Assembly: GCA_030680805.1 (NCBI GenBank) | Contig: JAUXUK010000073.1 | Span: 1-64,000 of the forward strand | Source of the DNA: Sulfuritalea sp. | GTDB lineage: Bacteria; Pseudomonadota; Gammaproteobacteria; Burkholderiales; Rhodocyclaceae | DNA length: 64,000 nt | Direction of reading: 5' to 3' | Part shown: piece after piece, positions 45,412 through 53,556 of the stretch | Position numbering within the stretch: position 1 is the first letter of the stretch | Layout: the number at the start of each line of letters is the position of its first letter | Notes under the pieces: generated by a model | The model's database searches: none | What the model saw: only the letters and a program-made list of their open reading frames with translations | Told to the model about the DNA's origin: nothing | Made by a program: the position numbers and the translations under genes

Positions 45412-45720
45412 ATGAATCCGCCATCCCTTGAAGATCGTGTCCGGCGTCTTGAAGAGTCACGACACAAAACCGTGGGCCAAATGAACGCCCAGCGAACGCT
45501 ACTGCTAACCGCTCTAGCCACAGTAATTCGCCGCTCCTCGTCACCGCCCGAACAAGTGCTCGCAGAACTTCAAGAAGCATGGCTGCCGAAATTACCAACG
45601 GCGCCGAAAGTATTCCTAGGCATAGACACAAGTGAACTTGGAGCCTTCCAGCAAGAATACGAAGCCTCGATCGAGGGTCTTCTGGCAGAGCTTCGGGCCA
45701 CGCTTGGTCTGCCCAGGTAA
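45412..45720 (+). CDS. Cassette 3: hypothetical soluble protein
   Basis: 102 aa; sole long sense ORF between attC 2 and attC 3. Confidence 0.5.
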   Translation: MNPPSLEDRVRRLEESRHKTVGQMNAQRTLLLTALATVIRRSSSPPEQVLAELQEAWLPKLPTAPKVFLGIDTSELGAFQQEYEASIEGLLAELRATLGLPR

Positions 45721-45770
45721 TGCCGCCGGCAAACACAGTCATGTCGCTTTCTTTCTTCATAACTCGCCAC

Positions 45771-45841
45771 CCCCAACCCGGCGTTCCAGCGGAGCCTCCG
45801 GCGATGATGCCGCCGGAGTCCCGCTGAACTCTACGTTCGGC
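45771..45841 (+). other. attC site 3 (diverged stem)
   Basis: R'' CCCCAAC; stem CTCCGGC gatgatgcc GCCGGAG; R' GTTCGGC. Confidence 0.8.
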
Positions 45842-45937
45842 CCCATAGAAAAGGTTCCAGTTCCGTGCTGCTCATTGCACCGTTTCTTGCCATTACGGTA
45901 CTTGCGCAGTGATGTTGCCCGCAGTATCATCCGCAAC

Positions 45938-46165
45938 ATGAACACAGCCGCCAAACTGCTTCAAGCCATGCGTGGCAATCCGCTCGATTGGCAGCTAGCG
46001 CAGCTTCAAACAGTAGCGCGGCAGAACGGAATCGACTGGCGGCACCTTGGAACAAGTCACTGCGTCTTTGTGCGCGCTGATGGCAAGACGCTTCCCGTTC
46101 CAGCGCGGCGTCCGATCAAGCCGATCTACGTCAAGAAGTTCTTGGAACTCGTTGAAGGAGCATGA
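45938..46165 (+). CDS. hicA: Cassette 4: HicA-like toxin
   Basis: MNTAAKLLQAMRGNPLDWQLAQLQTVARQNGIDWRHLGTSHCVFVRADGKTLPVPARRPIKPIYVKKFLELVEGA; followed by HicB. Confidence 0.78.
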   Translation: MNTAAKLLQAMRGNPLDWQLAQLQTVARQNGIDWRHLGTSHCVFVRADGKTLPVPARRPIKPIYVKKFLELVEGA

Positions 46166-46168
46166 ACC

Positions 46169-46528
46169 ATGGGGAAAAAAATTGACTACCCGTTTGAAAT
46201 CCGGCCGCTGTCGGCCGAGGAAGGCGGTGGCTTTCTAATCTCCTACCCGGATTTTTCGGAGTGTCTCTCTGATGGCGATACGGTTGAGGAGGCACTCGCG
46301 AACGGAAAGGACGCTTTGAAGTCAACGATCGCCGCACTCAAGGCCAAGGAACTGCCAATTCCAGCACCGAATAGCGGGGGTGTCGCATCCGGAAAGTTTG
46401 TTGCCCGCGTACCAAAGACGGTTCACGCGCGGCTCGCAACGCGCGCAAAGGCAGAGGGCGTGTCGCTAAATACCCTCGTTCTCACATTCATCGCGGAAGG
46501 TCTCGGGCGTAAAGACCGCCACGCGTAG
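46169..46528 (+). CDS. hicB: Cassette 4: HicB-like antitoxin
   Basis: YPFEIRPLSAEEGGGFLISYPDFSECLSDGDTVEEALANGKDAL; C-terminal RHH-like region. Confidence 0.88.
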   Translation: MGKKIDYPFEIRPLSAEEGGGFLISYPDFSECLSDGDTVEEALANGKDALKSTIAALKAKELPIPAPNSGGVASGKFVARVPKTVHARLATRAKAEGVSLNTLVLTFIAEGLGRKDRHA

Positions 46529-46539
46529 GTGCGAATGTG

Positions 46540-46608
46540 GCCGAACCCATCATTCCACCGGACGCTGCGCGATGAAGCCGCGCAACGCCGGTCAGCTCTA
46601 CGTTCGAC
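46540..46608 (+). other. attC site 4
   Basis: R'' GCCGAAC; stem as attC 1 with one change; R' GTTCGAC. Confidence 0.87.
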
Positions 46609-46647
46609 CCCAGGAGACATTCCCGGTCGGCCTGCGTCTATTCATGC

Positions 46648-46676
46648 TTGACGTTATGCACGGCTAGCGTTAATAT
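46648..46676 (+). promoter_or_regulatory. Sigma-70-like promoter of cassette 5
   Basis: TTGACG - 17 bp - TAATAT, 6 nt before the toxin ATG. Confidence 0.65.
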
Positions 46677-46682
46677 CCGCAC

Positions 46683-46964
46683 ATGCCGATCAAGAGCTTC
46701 AAATGCAAAGACACTTATGCGCTATTTCTTGGTCAGCGGGTTCGCCGCTGGGTAAATATTGAGCGGCCTGCCTTACGTAAGCTTGAGCAACTGGACTGGT
46801 CTATGGTGTTGGAGGATTTGCGTGTTCCCCCTGGCAATCAGCTGGAGGCGTTAAAAGGAAATCGAAAGGGGCAATACAGCATCCGCATCAACGATCAATG
46901 GCGCGTGTGCTTCGTTTGGACGGTGGAAGGCCCGAAAAACGTGGAAATCGTTGATTATCACTGA
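46683..46964 (+). CDS. higB: Cassette 5: HigB-like toxin (RelE superfamily)
   Basis: MPIKSFKCKDTYALFLGQRVRRWVNIERPALRKLEQLD...PPGNQLEALKGNRKGQYSIRINDQWRVCFVW. Confidence 0.92.
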   Translation: MPIKSFKCKDTYALFLGQRVRRWVNIERPALRKLEQLDWSMVLEDLRVPPGNQLEALKGNRKGQYSIRINDQWRVCFVWTVEGPKNVEIVDYH

Positions 46965-46976
46965 AGGAGTTTTGAC

Positions 46977-47276
46977 ATGCGTTCTGTTCCCCCTGTTTCT
47001 CCCGGCGAAATGCTGGATGAAGAGTTCTTGAAGCCGCTTGGCTTGACGAAGTATCGCTTGGCCAAGGACATCGGCGTGCCCCCGCAACGAATCGGCGATA
47101 TCGTGGTGGGCAAGCGGGCCATCACCGCAGACACGGATCTACGACTGTGCCGGTACTTCGGGCTCAGCGATGGATGGTGGCTTCGCGGGCAGGCCAACTA
47201 CGACACCGCGATCGCGCGCGAACGCATGGGCGAAGTCCTCTCACGTATTACCCGTTGTCAATTGTTGGCCGCCTAA
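46977..47276 (+). CDS. higA: Cassette 5: HigA-like antitoxin
   Basis: VSPGEMLDEEFLKPLGLTKYRLAKDIGVPPQRIGDIVVGKRAITADTDLRLCRYFGLSDGWWLRGQANYD. Confidence 0.93.
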   Translation: MRSVPPVSPGEMLDEEFLKPLGLTKYRLAKDIGVPPQRIGDIVVGKRAITADTDLRLCRYFGLSDGWWLRGQANYDTAIARERMGEVLSRITRCQLLAA

Positions 47277-47299
47277 GCACAGTCCGTGCAGAAAATGGG

Positions 47300-47369
47300 G
47301 TCGAACCCGTCGTTCCAGGGGACGCTGCGCGATGAAGCCGCGCAGCGCCTGTGATTTCAGACGTTCGGC
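47300..47369 (+). other. attC site 5
   Basis: R'' GTCGAAC; same 30-nt stem as attC 1; R' GTTCGGC. Confidence 0.87.
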
Positions 47370-47385
47370 CTCTTGAATCATGGGC

Positions 47386-47414
47386 TGGACACCTATGCGC
47401 CTTAGGCGTATAGT
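47386..47414 (+). promoter_or_regulatory. Cassette 6 promoter overlapped by palindrome CTATGCGCCttaGGCGTATAG
   Basis: TGGACA - 17 bp - TATAGT; palindrome 47393-47413 covers spacer and -10. Confidence 0.65.
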
Positions 47415-47420
47415 CGCACA

Positions 47421-47732
47421 ATGCAGACCGTAGTCGAAACGTTGCTATTCCAGCGCCAGTGGCCGCTCTATTGGACCGAAGAGGAGCGCGGCGCATTCGC
47501 TGCGTATATTGCAGAGCACCCCACTGCCGGAGATGTCGTGCCCGGGTCCGGCGGCATTCGCAAAGTGCGTTGGGGAAGAGCTGGTTCGGGCAAGTCGGGC
47601 GGTATTCGGGTGATCTATTTCACTCGCAACGCAGAAGGTGAAGTGGTTCTGCTCACGCTGTACGCGAAGTCGAAAACTGACAACCTCACCGGCCCCAAGT
47701 TGAAGGAGATTCGCCGTGTCCTCGAAGAGTAA
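47421..47732 (+). CDS. Cassette 6: RelE/HigB2-like toxin
   Basis: LLFQRQWPLYWTEEERGAFAAYIAEHPTAGDVVPGSGGIRKVRWGRAGSGKSGGIRVIYFTRNAEGEVVLLTLYAKSKTDNL. Confidence 0.92.
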   Translation: MQTVVETLLFQRQWPLYWTEEERGAFAAYIAEHPTAGDVVPGSGGIRKVRWGRAGSGKSGGIRVIYFTRNAEGEVVLLTLYAKSKTDNLTGPKLKEIRRVLEE

Positions 47733-48030
47733 ACCCCTCACCAAGTCCGAATTGGCAGCCCATGAAGCCAAACGCGACCTTGCTGCTGACCTGTTGCAGT
47801 CAGTGCGCGAAATGAAGGCCGGTCAAGTTCATGTCGTTTCATCGCCCGCTATCGAGGCGCGGAAGAAAACTGGCCTGTCTCAGTCCCAGTTTGCCGCGCT
47901 CATTGGTGTTTCTGTTCGCACCTTGCAAGGTTGGGAGCAAGGCCGCAAACAGCCGAGCGGTGCCGCCCGAACTTTACTGGCTATCGCGAGCACAAATCCC
48001 AAAGCAGTATTGGCTGTTGCAGGCAGATAG
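47716..48030 (+). CDS. Cassette 6: XRE-family (NadS-like) antitoxin
   Basis: IEARKKTGLSQSQFAALIGVSVRTLQGWEQGRKQPSGAARTLLAIASTNPKAVL; overlaps toxin ORF. Confidence 0.92.
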   Translation: MSSKSKPLTKSELAAHEAKRDLAADLLQSVREMKAGQVHVVSSPAIEARKKTGLSQSQFAALIGVSVRTLQGWEQGRKQPSGAARTLLAIASTNPKAVLAVAGR

Positions 48031-48047
48031 CATCGCGTGCACCAGAT

Positions 48048-48116
48048 GCCGAACCCGGCGTTGCAGGGGAGCTGCGCAATATGACCTGAGCAGCCCCCTG
48101 AACTTGAACGTTCGAC
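48048..48116 (+). other. attC site 6 (diverged)
   Basis: R'' GCCGAAC; stem GGGGAGCTGC...GCAGCCCCC; R' GTTCGAC. Confidence 0.78.
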
Positions 48117-48146
48117 CCCACTTTCACGCGAAAGCGTAGGGCGTGG

Positions 48147-48193
48147 TTGTGCATACAATAAACCTTGACGCGTTATCTATTTGTGCATACACT
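48147..48193 (+). promoter_or_regulatory. brnTA promoter with two direct TTGTGCATACA boxes
   Basis: TTGACG (48165) - 17 bp - TACACT (48188); TTGTGCATACA at 48147-48157 and 48181-48191. Confidence 0.7.
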
Positions 48194-48200
48194 CTAGCGC

Positions 48201-48479
48201 ATGGAAGTCGACTTTGACCCGATCAAGAACGAGAGAAATGTCAGAGAGCGCCAGCTTTCGTTTGAGCGAGCGGCAGAAGTCGATTTCAATACTGCGCTGG
48301 TGTTTCCGGACACCCGAAAGGCATATAGCGAGACTCGTTATATCGCGCTGTGCTACCTGGATCGCCGGCTGCATGTTCTGTGCTTTACCGAGACCGAGAC
48401 GGGCATTCGGGTAATCAGTTTTCGTAAAGCAAATACGAGAGAGGCAAATAGACATGGCAAGCCGCAAACCATTGATTGA
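48201..48479 (+). CDS. brnT: Cassette 7: BrnT-like toxin
   Basis: MEVDFDPIKNERNVRERQLSFERAAEVDFNTALVFPDTRKAYSETRYIALCYLDRRLHVLCFTETETGIRVISFRKANTREANRH. Confidence 0.93.
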   Translation: MEVDFDPIKNERNVRERQLSFERAAEVDFNTALVFPDTRKAYSETRYIALCYLDRRLHVLCFTETETGIRVISFRKANTREANRHGKPQTID

Positions 48480-48729
48480 CACCGAAGGCGAGGTCCGCGA
48501 ACTAACCGCCGAAGATATGGCGAGATTTAAGCCAGCCGGCGAAGTATTGCCATCATCCCTGAGAAAGAAACTAGGAGTGCGCGGCCCTCAGAAATCACCT
48601 ACCAAAGAGCGCATCACCATTCGCCTGTCGAGAGAAGTGGTTGAGCAATTTCGTGAAAGTGGCGAGGGCTGGCAAACCCGCGTGGACTCAGCCTTGCGCG
48701 AGTGGCTCAAGAGTCATTCTCCGGCGTAA
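48454..48729 (+). CDS. brnA: Cassette 7: BrnA-like antitoxin
   Basis: KPLIDTEGEVRELTAEDMARFKPAGEVLPSSLRKKLGVRGPQKSPTKERITIRLSREVVEQFRESGEGWQTRVDSALREWL. Confidence 0.93.
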   Translation: MASRKPLIDTEGEVRELTAEDMARFKPAGEVLPSSLRKKLGVRGPQKSPTKERITIRLSREVVEQFRESGEGWQTRVDSALREWLKSHSPA

Positions 48730-48822
48730 GCCATTGGCTCATCGACACGCGTGGTCGAACCTTTGCTGCCGAACATGCAGGAAGGCAAGCCGTTCATTCC
48801 AAAGTAGGCACGAGGAAATCCC

Positions 48823-49110
48823 ATGAGCACGGCTTGCCTGATCGGGCACATCACGGTGAAGGACGAGGCGCTGTGGGCCGAGTACCGCAGCAAGGTACCG
48901 GCGACGCTGGGCCCCTGGGGCGGCGAACTTCTGCTGCGGGGCAAGCGCTATGCCGTTCTGGCCGGTGAGCACTCGCAGACCGACGTGGTGGTGATCCGCT
49001 TCCCCGACCCGGCGTCGCTCGATGGCTGGCACGCGTCGGCCGCGTATCAGGCGCTGATTCCGCTGCGGCAGCGGGCGGCGGACGTGGTGTTGCTGGCCTA
49101 CGCAGAATAG
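48823..49110 (+). CDS. DUF1330-family protein
   Basis: CLIGHITVKDEALWAEYRSKVPATLGPWGGELLLRGKRYAVLAGEHSQTDVVVIRFPDPASLDGWHASAAYQALIPLRQRAADV. Confidence 0.88.
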   Translation: MSTACLIGHITVKDEALWAEYRSKVPATLGPWGGELLLRGKRYAVLAGEHSQTDVVVIRFPDPASLDGWHASAAYQALIPLRQRAADVVLLAYAE

Positions 49111-49216
49111 CGGCGGGGCCTGTCGATCGAAAGGCCTGTGGCGCAGGCCCGGAGAGGAATGCGTGAGGAGTGCCGTACAATCGGGGCATTCGACAATCTT
49201 CTGACAGAGGCATCCG

Positions 49217-49387
49217 ATGGCAAAACCCAATTATTCGTTCGAGAAGCGCCAGCGAGATCTGGCCAAGAAGGCCAAGAAAGAGGAAAAGCGCCTGCGCAAG
49301 GCCGGCGCGCCGGCAAATCCGGACGGTACGGAAAACCCGGAACCGGCTGCGGTGCCGCCGGAAGCAGAAGTAAAGACGGTTCCCTGA
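49217..49387 (+). CDS. Small Lys/Glu-rich conserved-type protein (56 aa)
   Basis: MAKPNYSFEKRQRDLAKKAKKEEKRLRKAGAPANPDG...; own start/stop, not listed in the ORF track. Confidence 0.65.
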   Translation: MAKPNYSFEKRQRDLAKKAKKEEKRLRKAGAPANPDGTENPEPAAVPPEAEVKTVP

Positions 49388-49409
49388 GTTTCCTGAAGCC
49401 GTCCGGCGC

Positions 49410-50003
49410 CTAGCGGCCGAGCCGGTAGACGGCGAGACTGCCGAGGAAGTTGGGCTCTTCGGTCACCAGTCGGCCGGCTTCGTCCAGCACCTGCCGCTCG
49501 CGGATGACGAGGTTCATCTTCGCGCACAGCGCCTCGAAATCGAGCAGGGTGAAGAAACGCAGGTTGGGCGTGTCGAACCATTCGTAGGGCAGGTCTTCGG
49601 ACACCGGCATGCGCCCGGCCATCACCGCCATGCGGTTCTTCCAGTACGCAAAATTCGGAAAGCTGACCACCGCCTCGCGCCCGACGCGCAGCATTTCGCT
49701 CAGGATGCGTTCGGTATGGCGCACGGTTTGCAGGGTGCGCGAGAGCACGACGTGGTTGAAGGTCTGGTCGTCGAAGCCGGCCAGCCCCTGTTCCAGGTTG
49801 CCCTGAATGACGTTGATGTCGTTGGCGATGGCGGCGAGCACGCCGGCGCCTTCGAGTTCGACGCCGTAGCCCTTGGCGCCGCGCTCGGCGATCAGGCGCT
49901 TCAACAAGGAGCCGTCGCCGCAGCCGAGGTCGAGCACGCGCTCACCGGGCTGCACCCAGCTGGCGATGAGGTCGAAGTCCGCTCTTTCCAGGGTGGCGCT
50001 CAT
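49410..50003 (-). CDS. metW: Methionine biosynthesis protein MetW
   Basis: [38 protein letters not shown]; overlaps metX. Confidence 0.95.
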   Translation of the reverse strand: MSATLERADFDLIASWVQPGERVLDLGCGDGSLLKRLIAERGAKGYGVELEGAGVLAAIANDINVIQGNLEQGLAGFDDQTFNHVVLSRTLQTVRHTERILSEMLRVGREAVVSFPNFAYWKNRMAVMAGRMPVSEDLPYEWFDTPNLRFFTLLDFEALCAKMNLVIRERQVLDEAGRLVTEEPNFLGSLAVYRLGR

Positions 50004-51130
50004 AGCTTTACCCTCTTCAGGTAGGTGTCAACCACGGCGTGATAGTGCGGCTCGTCCATCAGGAAGGAGTCGTGCCCGTGGGCGCTGTCGATCTCGGCAT
50101 AGGCGACCGCCTGCCCGTTGTGCACCAGGGCATGCACGATCTCGCGCGAGCGCTCGGGGGTGAAGCGCCAGTCGGTGGAAAAAGCGACCACCAGGAATTT
50201 GGCAGTGGCGCGAGCCAGCGCGCGCGCCAGATCGTCGTCGAAATCCTGCGCGGGATCGAAGTAGTCGAGCGCCTTGGTCATGCGCAGGTAGGTGTTGGCG
50301 TCGAACACGCCGGCGAACTTGTCGCCCTGGTAGCGCAGGTAGGATTCGATTTCGAACTCGACGTCGAAACCGTAGCTGCCGGCGCCAACACGCAGGCGGC
50401 GGCCGAACTTCTCGGCCATCTGGTCGTCGGACAGATAGGTGATGTGGCCCAGCATGCGCGCCAGGCGCAGGCCGCGCAGGGGACGCACGCCGTGTTCGTA
50501 GAAGTGCCCGCCGTGGAAATCCGGATCGGTGAGGATGGCCTGGCGCGCGACGTCGTTGAAGGCGATATTCTCGGCCGAGAGCTTCGGCGCCGCGGCGATG
50601 ACGAGCGCATGGCGCACGCGATCGGGGAAACTCAGCGTCCATTGCAGCGCCTGCATGCCGCCCAGCGAGCCGCCCATCACCGCGGCCCAGGCGTCGATGC
50701 CGAGATGGTCGGCCAGCCTTGCCTGCGAGGCCACCCAGTCTTCGACGGTGACCACGGGGAAATCGGCGCCCCAGGGCTTGCCGGTGGCGGGGTTGGGGCT
50801 GGCCGGGCCGGTAGAGCCGTGGCAGCCGCCGAGGTTGTTGACGCCGACGATGAAGAAGCGGTCGGTGTCCAGCGGCCGGCCGGGGCCGATGATGTTGTCC
50901 CACCAGCCGATGTTGGCGGTGGGCTTGCCAGATTCGTCGACGGTATGGCCGGCGACATGATGGTGTCCGGACAGCGCGTGGCAGACCAGGATGGCGTTGG
51001 ACTTCGCGGCGTTGAGCGTGCCGTAGGTTTCATAGACCAGGTCGAAGGCGGGCAGCAGGCCGCCGCCCTTCAGCGCGAGGGGCTGGGTGAAGTGCGCGGT
51101 CTGCGCGGCGACGATTCCGACACCTGACAT
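50000..51130 (-). CDS. metX: Homoserine O-acyltransferase
   Basis: [46 protein letters not shown]-terminal [10 protein letters not shown]. Confidence 0.96.
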   Translation of the reverse strand: MSGVGIVAAQTAHFTQPLALKGGGLLPAFDLVYETYGTLNAAKSNAILVCHALSGHHHVAGHTVDESGKPTANIGWWDNIIGPGRPLDTDRFFIVGVNNLGGCHGSTGPASPNPATGKPWGADFPVVTVEDWVASQARLADHLGIDAWAAVMGGSLGGMQALQWTLSFPDRVRHALVIAAAPKLSAENIAFNDVARQAILTDPDFHGGHFYEHGVRPLRGLRLARMLGHITYLSDDQMAEKFGRRLRVGAGSYGFDVEFEIESYLRYQGDKFAGVFDANTYLRMTKALDYFDPAQDFDDDLARALARATAKFLVVAFSTDWRFTPERSREIVHALVHNGQAVAYAEIDSAHGHDSFLMDEPHYHAVVDTYLKRVKL

Positions 51131-51352
51131 TGCGAATTCCCGAAGACAACAGCGTTCGCGGAAAACAGCAACGCCCGCGAGCGCGTAAAAAAAGCGATCC
51201 GGGCGTTGTAACTTCCGTCTCGCTTAGCCGTATTTGTTGTGCGCCCGCAAGCTGAGTCAAATTGGCGCAATGGACGAACTATGCCGCGTGACGCTGGGCT
51301 TGTCAATCTGCGGCGCATCTACGGCGCATCTACGGCGCGGCGCGGCTCCGAC

Positions 51353-53092
51353 CTAGAGTCGCTCCAGTTGTTCGCTGATCTTTTCCGGTTCGTCGAGCTT
51401 CAGCAGCCGCGCGACGCGCACCGTGAGTTGGGCAGCGTCGGCCATCATGACCTGCTGCTTGACTTCGAGGAGCTGCGACGGGTGCATGGAAAACTCGCGC
51501 AGGCCCATGCCGAGCAGGAGCTTGGTCAGCTTCGGATCGCCGGCCATCTCGCCGCATACCGCGACCGGCGTGCCGACGCGCTGCGCGCTCTGGATGGTCT
51601 GCGAAATCAGCTTGAGCACGGCCGGATGCAGCGGATCGTAAAGATGCGCGACCGAGCCGTCGGTGCGGTCGATGGCGAGCGTGTACTGGATCAGGTCGTT
51701 GGTGCCGATCGAGAGGAACTCCAGCCGGCGCAGGAAAGGCCCGAGCGCCAGCGCCGCGGCGGGAATTTCGATCATGCCGCCGACTTCGACCGCATCGAAC
51801 TTCTGGCGTGATTCGCGCAGCTGCATCCTGGCCAGCTCGATCAGCGACAGCGTCTGCTCGATCTCCACGGCGTGGGCCAGCATCGGGATCAGCAGGCGCA
51901 CCTTGCCGTAATGCGAGGCGCGCAGGATGGCGCGCAACTGCGCCAGAAACAGCTGCGGCTCGGCCAGGCAGAAGCGGATCGCGCGCAGGCCGAGCGCCGG
52001 ATTGGGCGCGGCGCGGTTGCCGGCACGATTGCGCAGCGCCCGGGCTTCCTTGTCGGCGCCGATGTCCAGTGAGCGGATGGTGACCGGCTTGCCGGCCAGC
52101 GCCTTGACCACGCTGCGGTAGGCCTCGAACTGCTCGTCTTCGTCCGGCAGTTCGTCGCGGTTCATGAAAAGGAATTCGGTGCGGAACAGGCCGACGCCGT
52201 CGGCGCCGACTTCCTTCGCGCTTTCGGCATCCTGCGGCAGTTCGATGTTGGCGTGCAGCTCGACGTCCTCGCCGTCCAGGGTGCGCGAACGGCTGGTGAC
52301 CAGGCGCTTGAGCTTGGATCGCTCAAGTTCCAGCTCGGTCTTTCTGAGCCGGTATTCCTCGAGCACGCCTGCGTCAGGGTCGACGATCAGGACGCCGCGC
52401 GTACCGTCGACGATCAGCAGGTCGTCGTCCTGGATCAGCGGACGCGCATGGTGCATGCCGACCACCGCCGGAATGGCGAGGCTGCGCGCGACGATTGCGG
52501 TATGCGAGGTGGCGCCGCCCAGATCGGTGACGAAGCCGCCAATCTTGAGGCTCTTGAACTGGATGGTGTCGGCCGGCGAGAGATCGTTGGCGACCACGAT
52601 CAAATCGTCATCGGCCGCCGCGGTCTTGCGCTTCGCCAGCTTGCGCGCCTTGCCCTGCAGGACCTTGAGCACGCGCTCGACCACCTGCACGATGTCCTGC
52701 TTGCGCTCGCGCAGGTAGGCGTCCTCGAACTCGTCGAACTGGTCGACCACCAATTGCATCTGCTGAACCATGGCCCATTCGGCATTGCAGCGGCGCTCGC
52801 GGATCAGCTCGCGCACGCCGTCGGTCAGCGCCGGGTCGGCGAGGATCATGGAGTGCAAGTCGACGAAGGCGGAGAGCTCGGCCGGCGCACCCGGCACGCT
52901 GGCATCGCTGCGCAGGCCGTCGAGTTCGGCGCCGGCAGTGGCCACGGCCTTGTCGAAACGGACCAGTTCGCCCGCCACGTCGCGTTCGCGCAACTGGTAC
53001 TGGGCCACTTCCAGCATGGCGTGCGACACCAGGTGCGCACGCCCGATGGCGATGCCGCCGGAGACGGCCTGGCCGTGGAGGCTGAAGGTCAT
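51353..53092 (-). CDS. ptsI: Phosphoenolpyruvate-protein phosphotransferase (Enzyme I)
   Basis: GGATSHTAIVARSLAIPAVVG, GADGVGLFRTEFLFM, FLSIGTNDLIQYTLAIDR. Confidence 0.96.
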   Translation of the reverse strand: MTFSLHGQAVSGGIAIGRAHLVSHAMLEVAQYQLRERDVAGELVRFDKAVATAGAELDGLRSDASVPGAPAELSAFVDLHSMILADPALTDGVRELIRERRCNAEWAMVQQMQLVVDQFDEFEDAYLRERKQDIVQVVERVLKVLQGKARKLAKRKTAAADDDLIVVANDLSPADTIQFKSLKIGGFVTDLGGATSHTAIVARSLAIPAVVGMHHARPLIQDDDLLIVDGTRGVLIVDPDAGVLEEYRLRKTELELERSKLKRLVTSRSRTLDGEDVELHANIELPQDAESAKEVGADGVGLFRTEFLFMNRDELPDEDEQFEAYRSVVKALAGKPVTIRSLDIGADKEARALRNRAGNRAAPNPALGLRAIRFCLAEPQLFLAQLRAILRASHYGKVRLLIPMLAHAVEIEQTLSLIELARMQLRESRQKFDAVEVGGMIEIPAAALALGPFLRRLEFLSIGTNDLIQYTLAIDRTDGSVAHLYDPLHPAVLKLISQTIQSAQRVGTPVAVCGEMAGDPKLTKLLLGMGLREFSMHPSQLLEVKQQVMMADAAQLTVRVARLLKLDEPEKISEQLERL

Positions 53093-53094
53093 TG

Positions 53095-53284
53095 AATGCC
53101 CACCCCCCGGCCCCATTCCACGGCTGGCTTTGCACAGCCAGCCGGCTGCGGCAGCGCGGAGCAGTGCTCCGCGAAACCCTGCCTACGCCCCCGAGGGCGG
53201 GGGTGACTGCGGTTCAGCCGGCCGATGGCCGGTTTCCGGGCCATTGAATGCGACTGGCTTGGGGCGGCCCGGCGCCAGTCGCAG
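53095..53284. repeat. Conserved-loop/variable-stem hairpin repeat between ptsH and ptsI
   Basis: GCGACTGGC-ttggggcggcccggc-GCCAGTCGC (53250-53282) plus GGCTGGCtttgcacaGCCAGCC and GCCGGCCgatGGCCGG hairpins. Confidence 0.75.
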
Positions 53285-53285
53285 T

Positions 53286-53555
53286 TCATTCGCTTTCGCC
53301 GAACTTGTTGGCGATGAGCGCCAGCATGGCCTGCAGGGCCTCTTCGGCGCGCTCGCCTTCGGTATCGATGGTCACGGTGGAACCCTTGCCGGCCGCCAGC
53401 ATCATCACGCCCATGATGCTCTTGGCGTTGATGCGGCGGCTGCCGCGCTCCATCCAGACTTCGCAGGGAAAGGAACCGGCAAGCTGGGTCAGCTTGGCAG
53501 AGGCGCGTGCGTGCAGGCCCAGCTTGTTGGTGATTTCGGCTTCGATGCGCGGCAT
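53286..53555 (-). CDS. ptsH: Phosphocarrier protein HPr
   Basis: ITNKLGLHARASAKLTQLAGSFPCEVWMERGSRRINAKSIMGVMMLAAGKGSTV. Confidence 0.96.
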   Translation of the reverse strand: MPRIEAEITNKLGLHARASAKLTQLAGSFPCEVWMERGSRRINAKSIMGVMMLAAGKGSTVTIDTEGERAEEALQAMLALIANKFGESE

Positions 53556-53556
53556 G

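Noticed and set aside
45392-45760. 122-aa minus-strand ORF within cassette 3
   Set aside because: Overlaps attC 2 and the sense ORF, with no RBS evidence; treated as antisense.
48754-48800. GTCGAAC/GCCGAAC boxes after brnA as an attC
   Set aside because: No matching GTTRRRY box or stem found by eye.
51309-51342. Short direct repeat CGGCGCATCTACGGCGCATCTACGGCGCGG
   Set aside because: Only about two 12-bp units; likely simple tandem slippage with no evident function.
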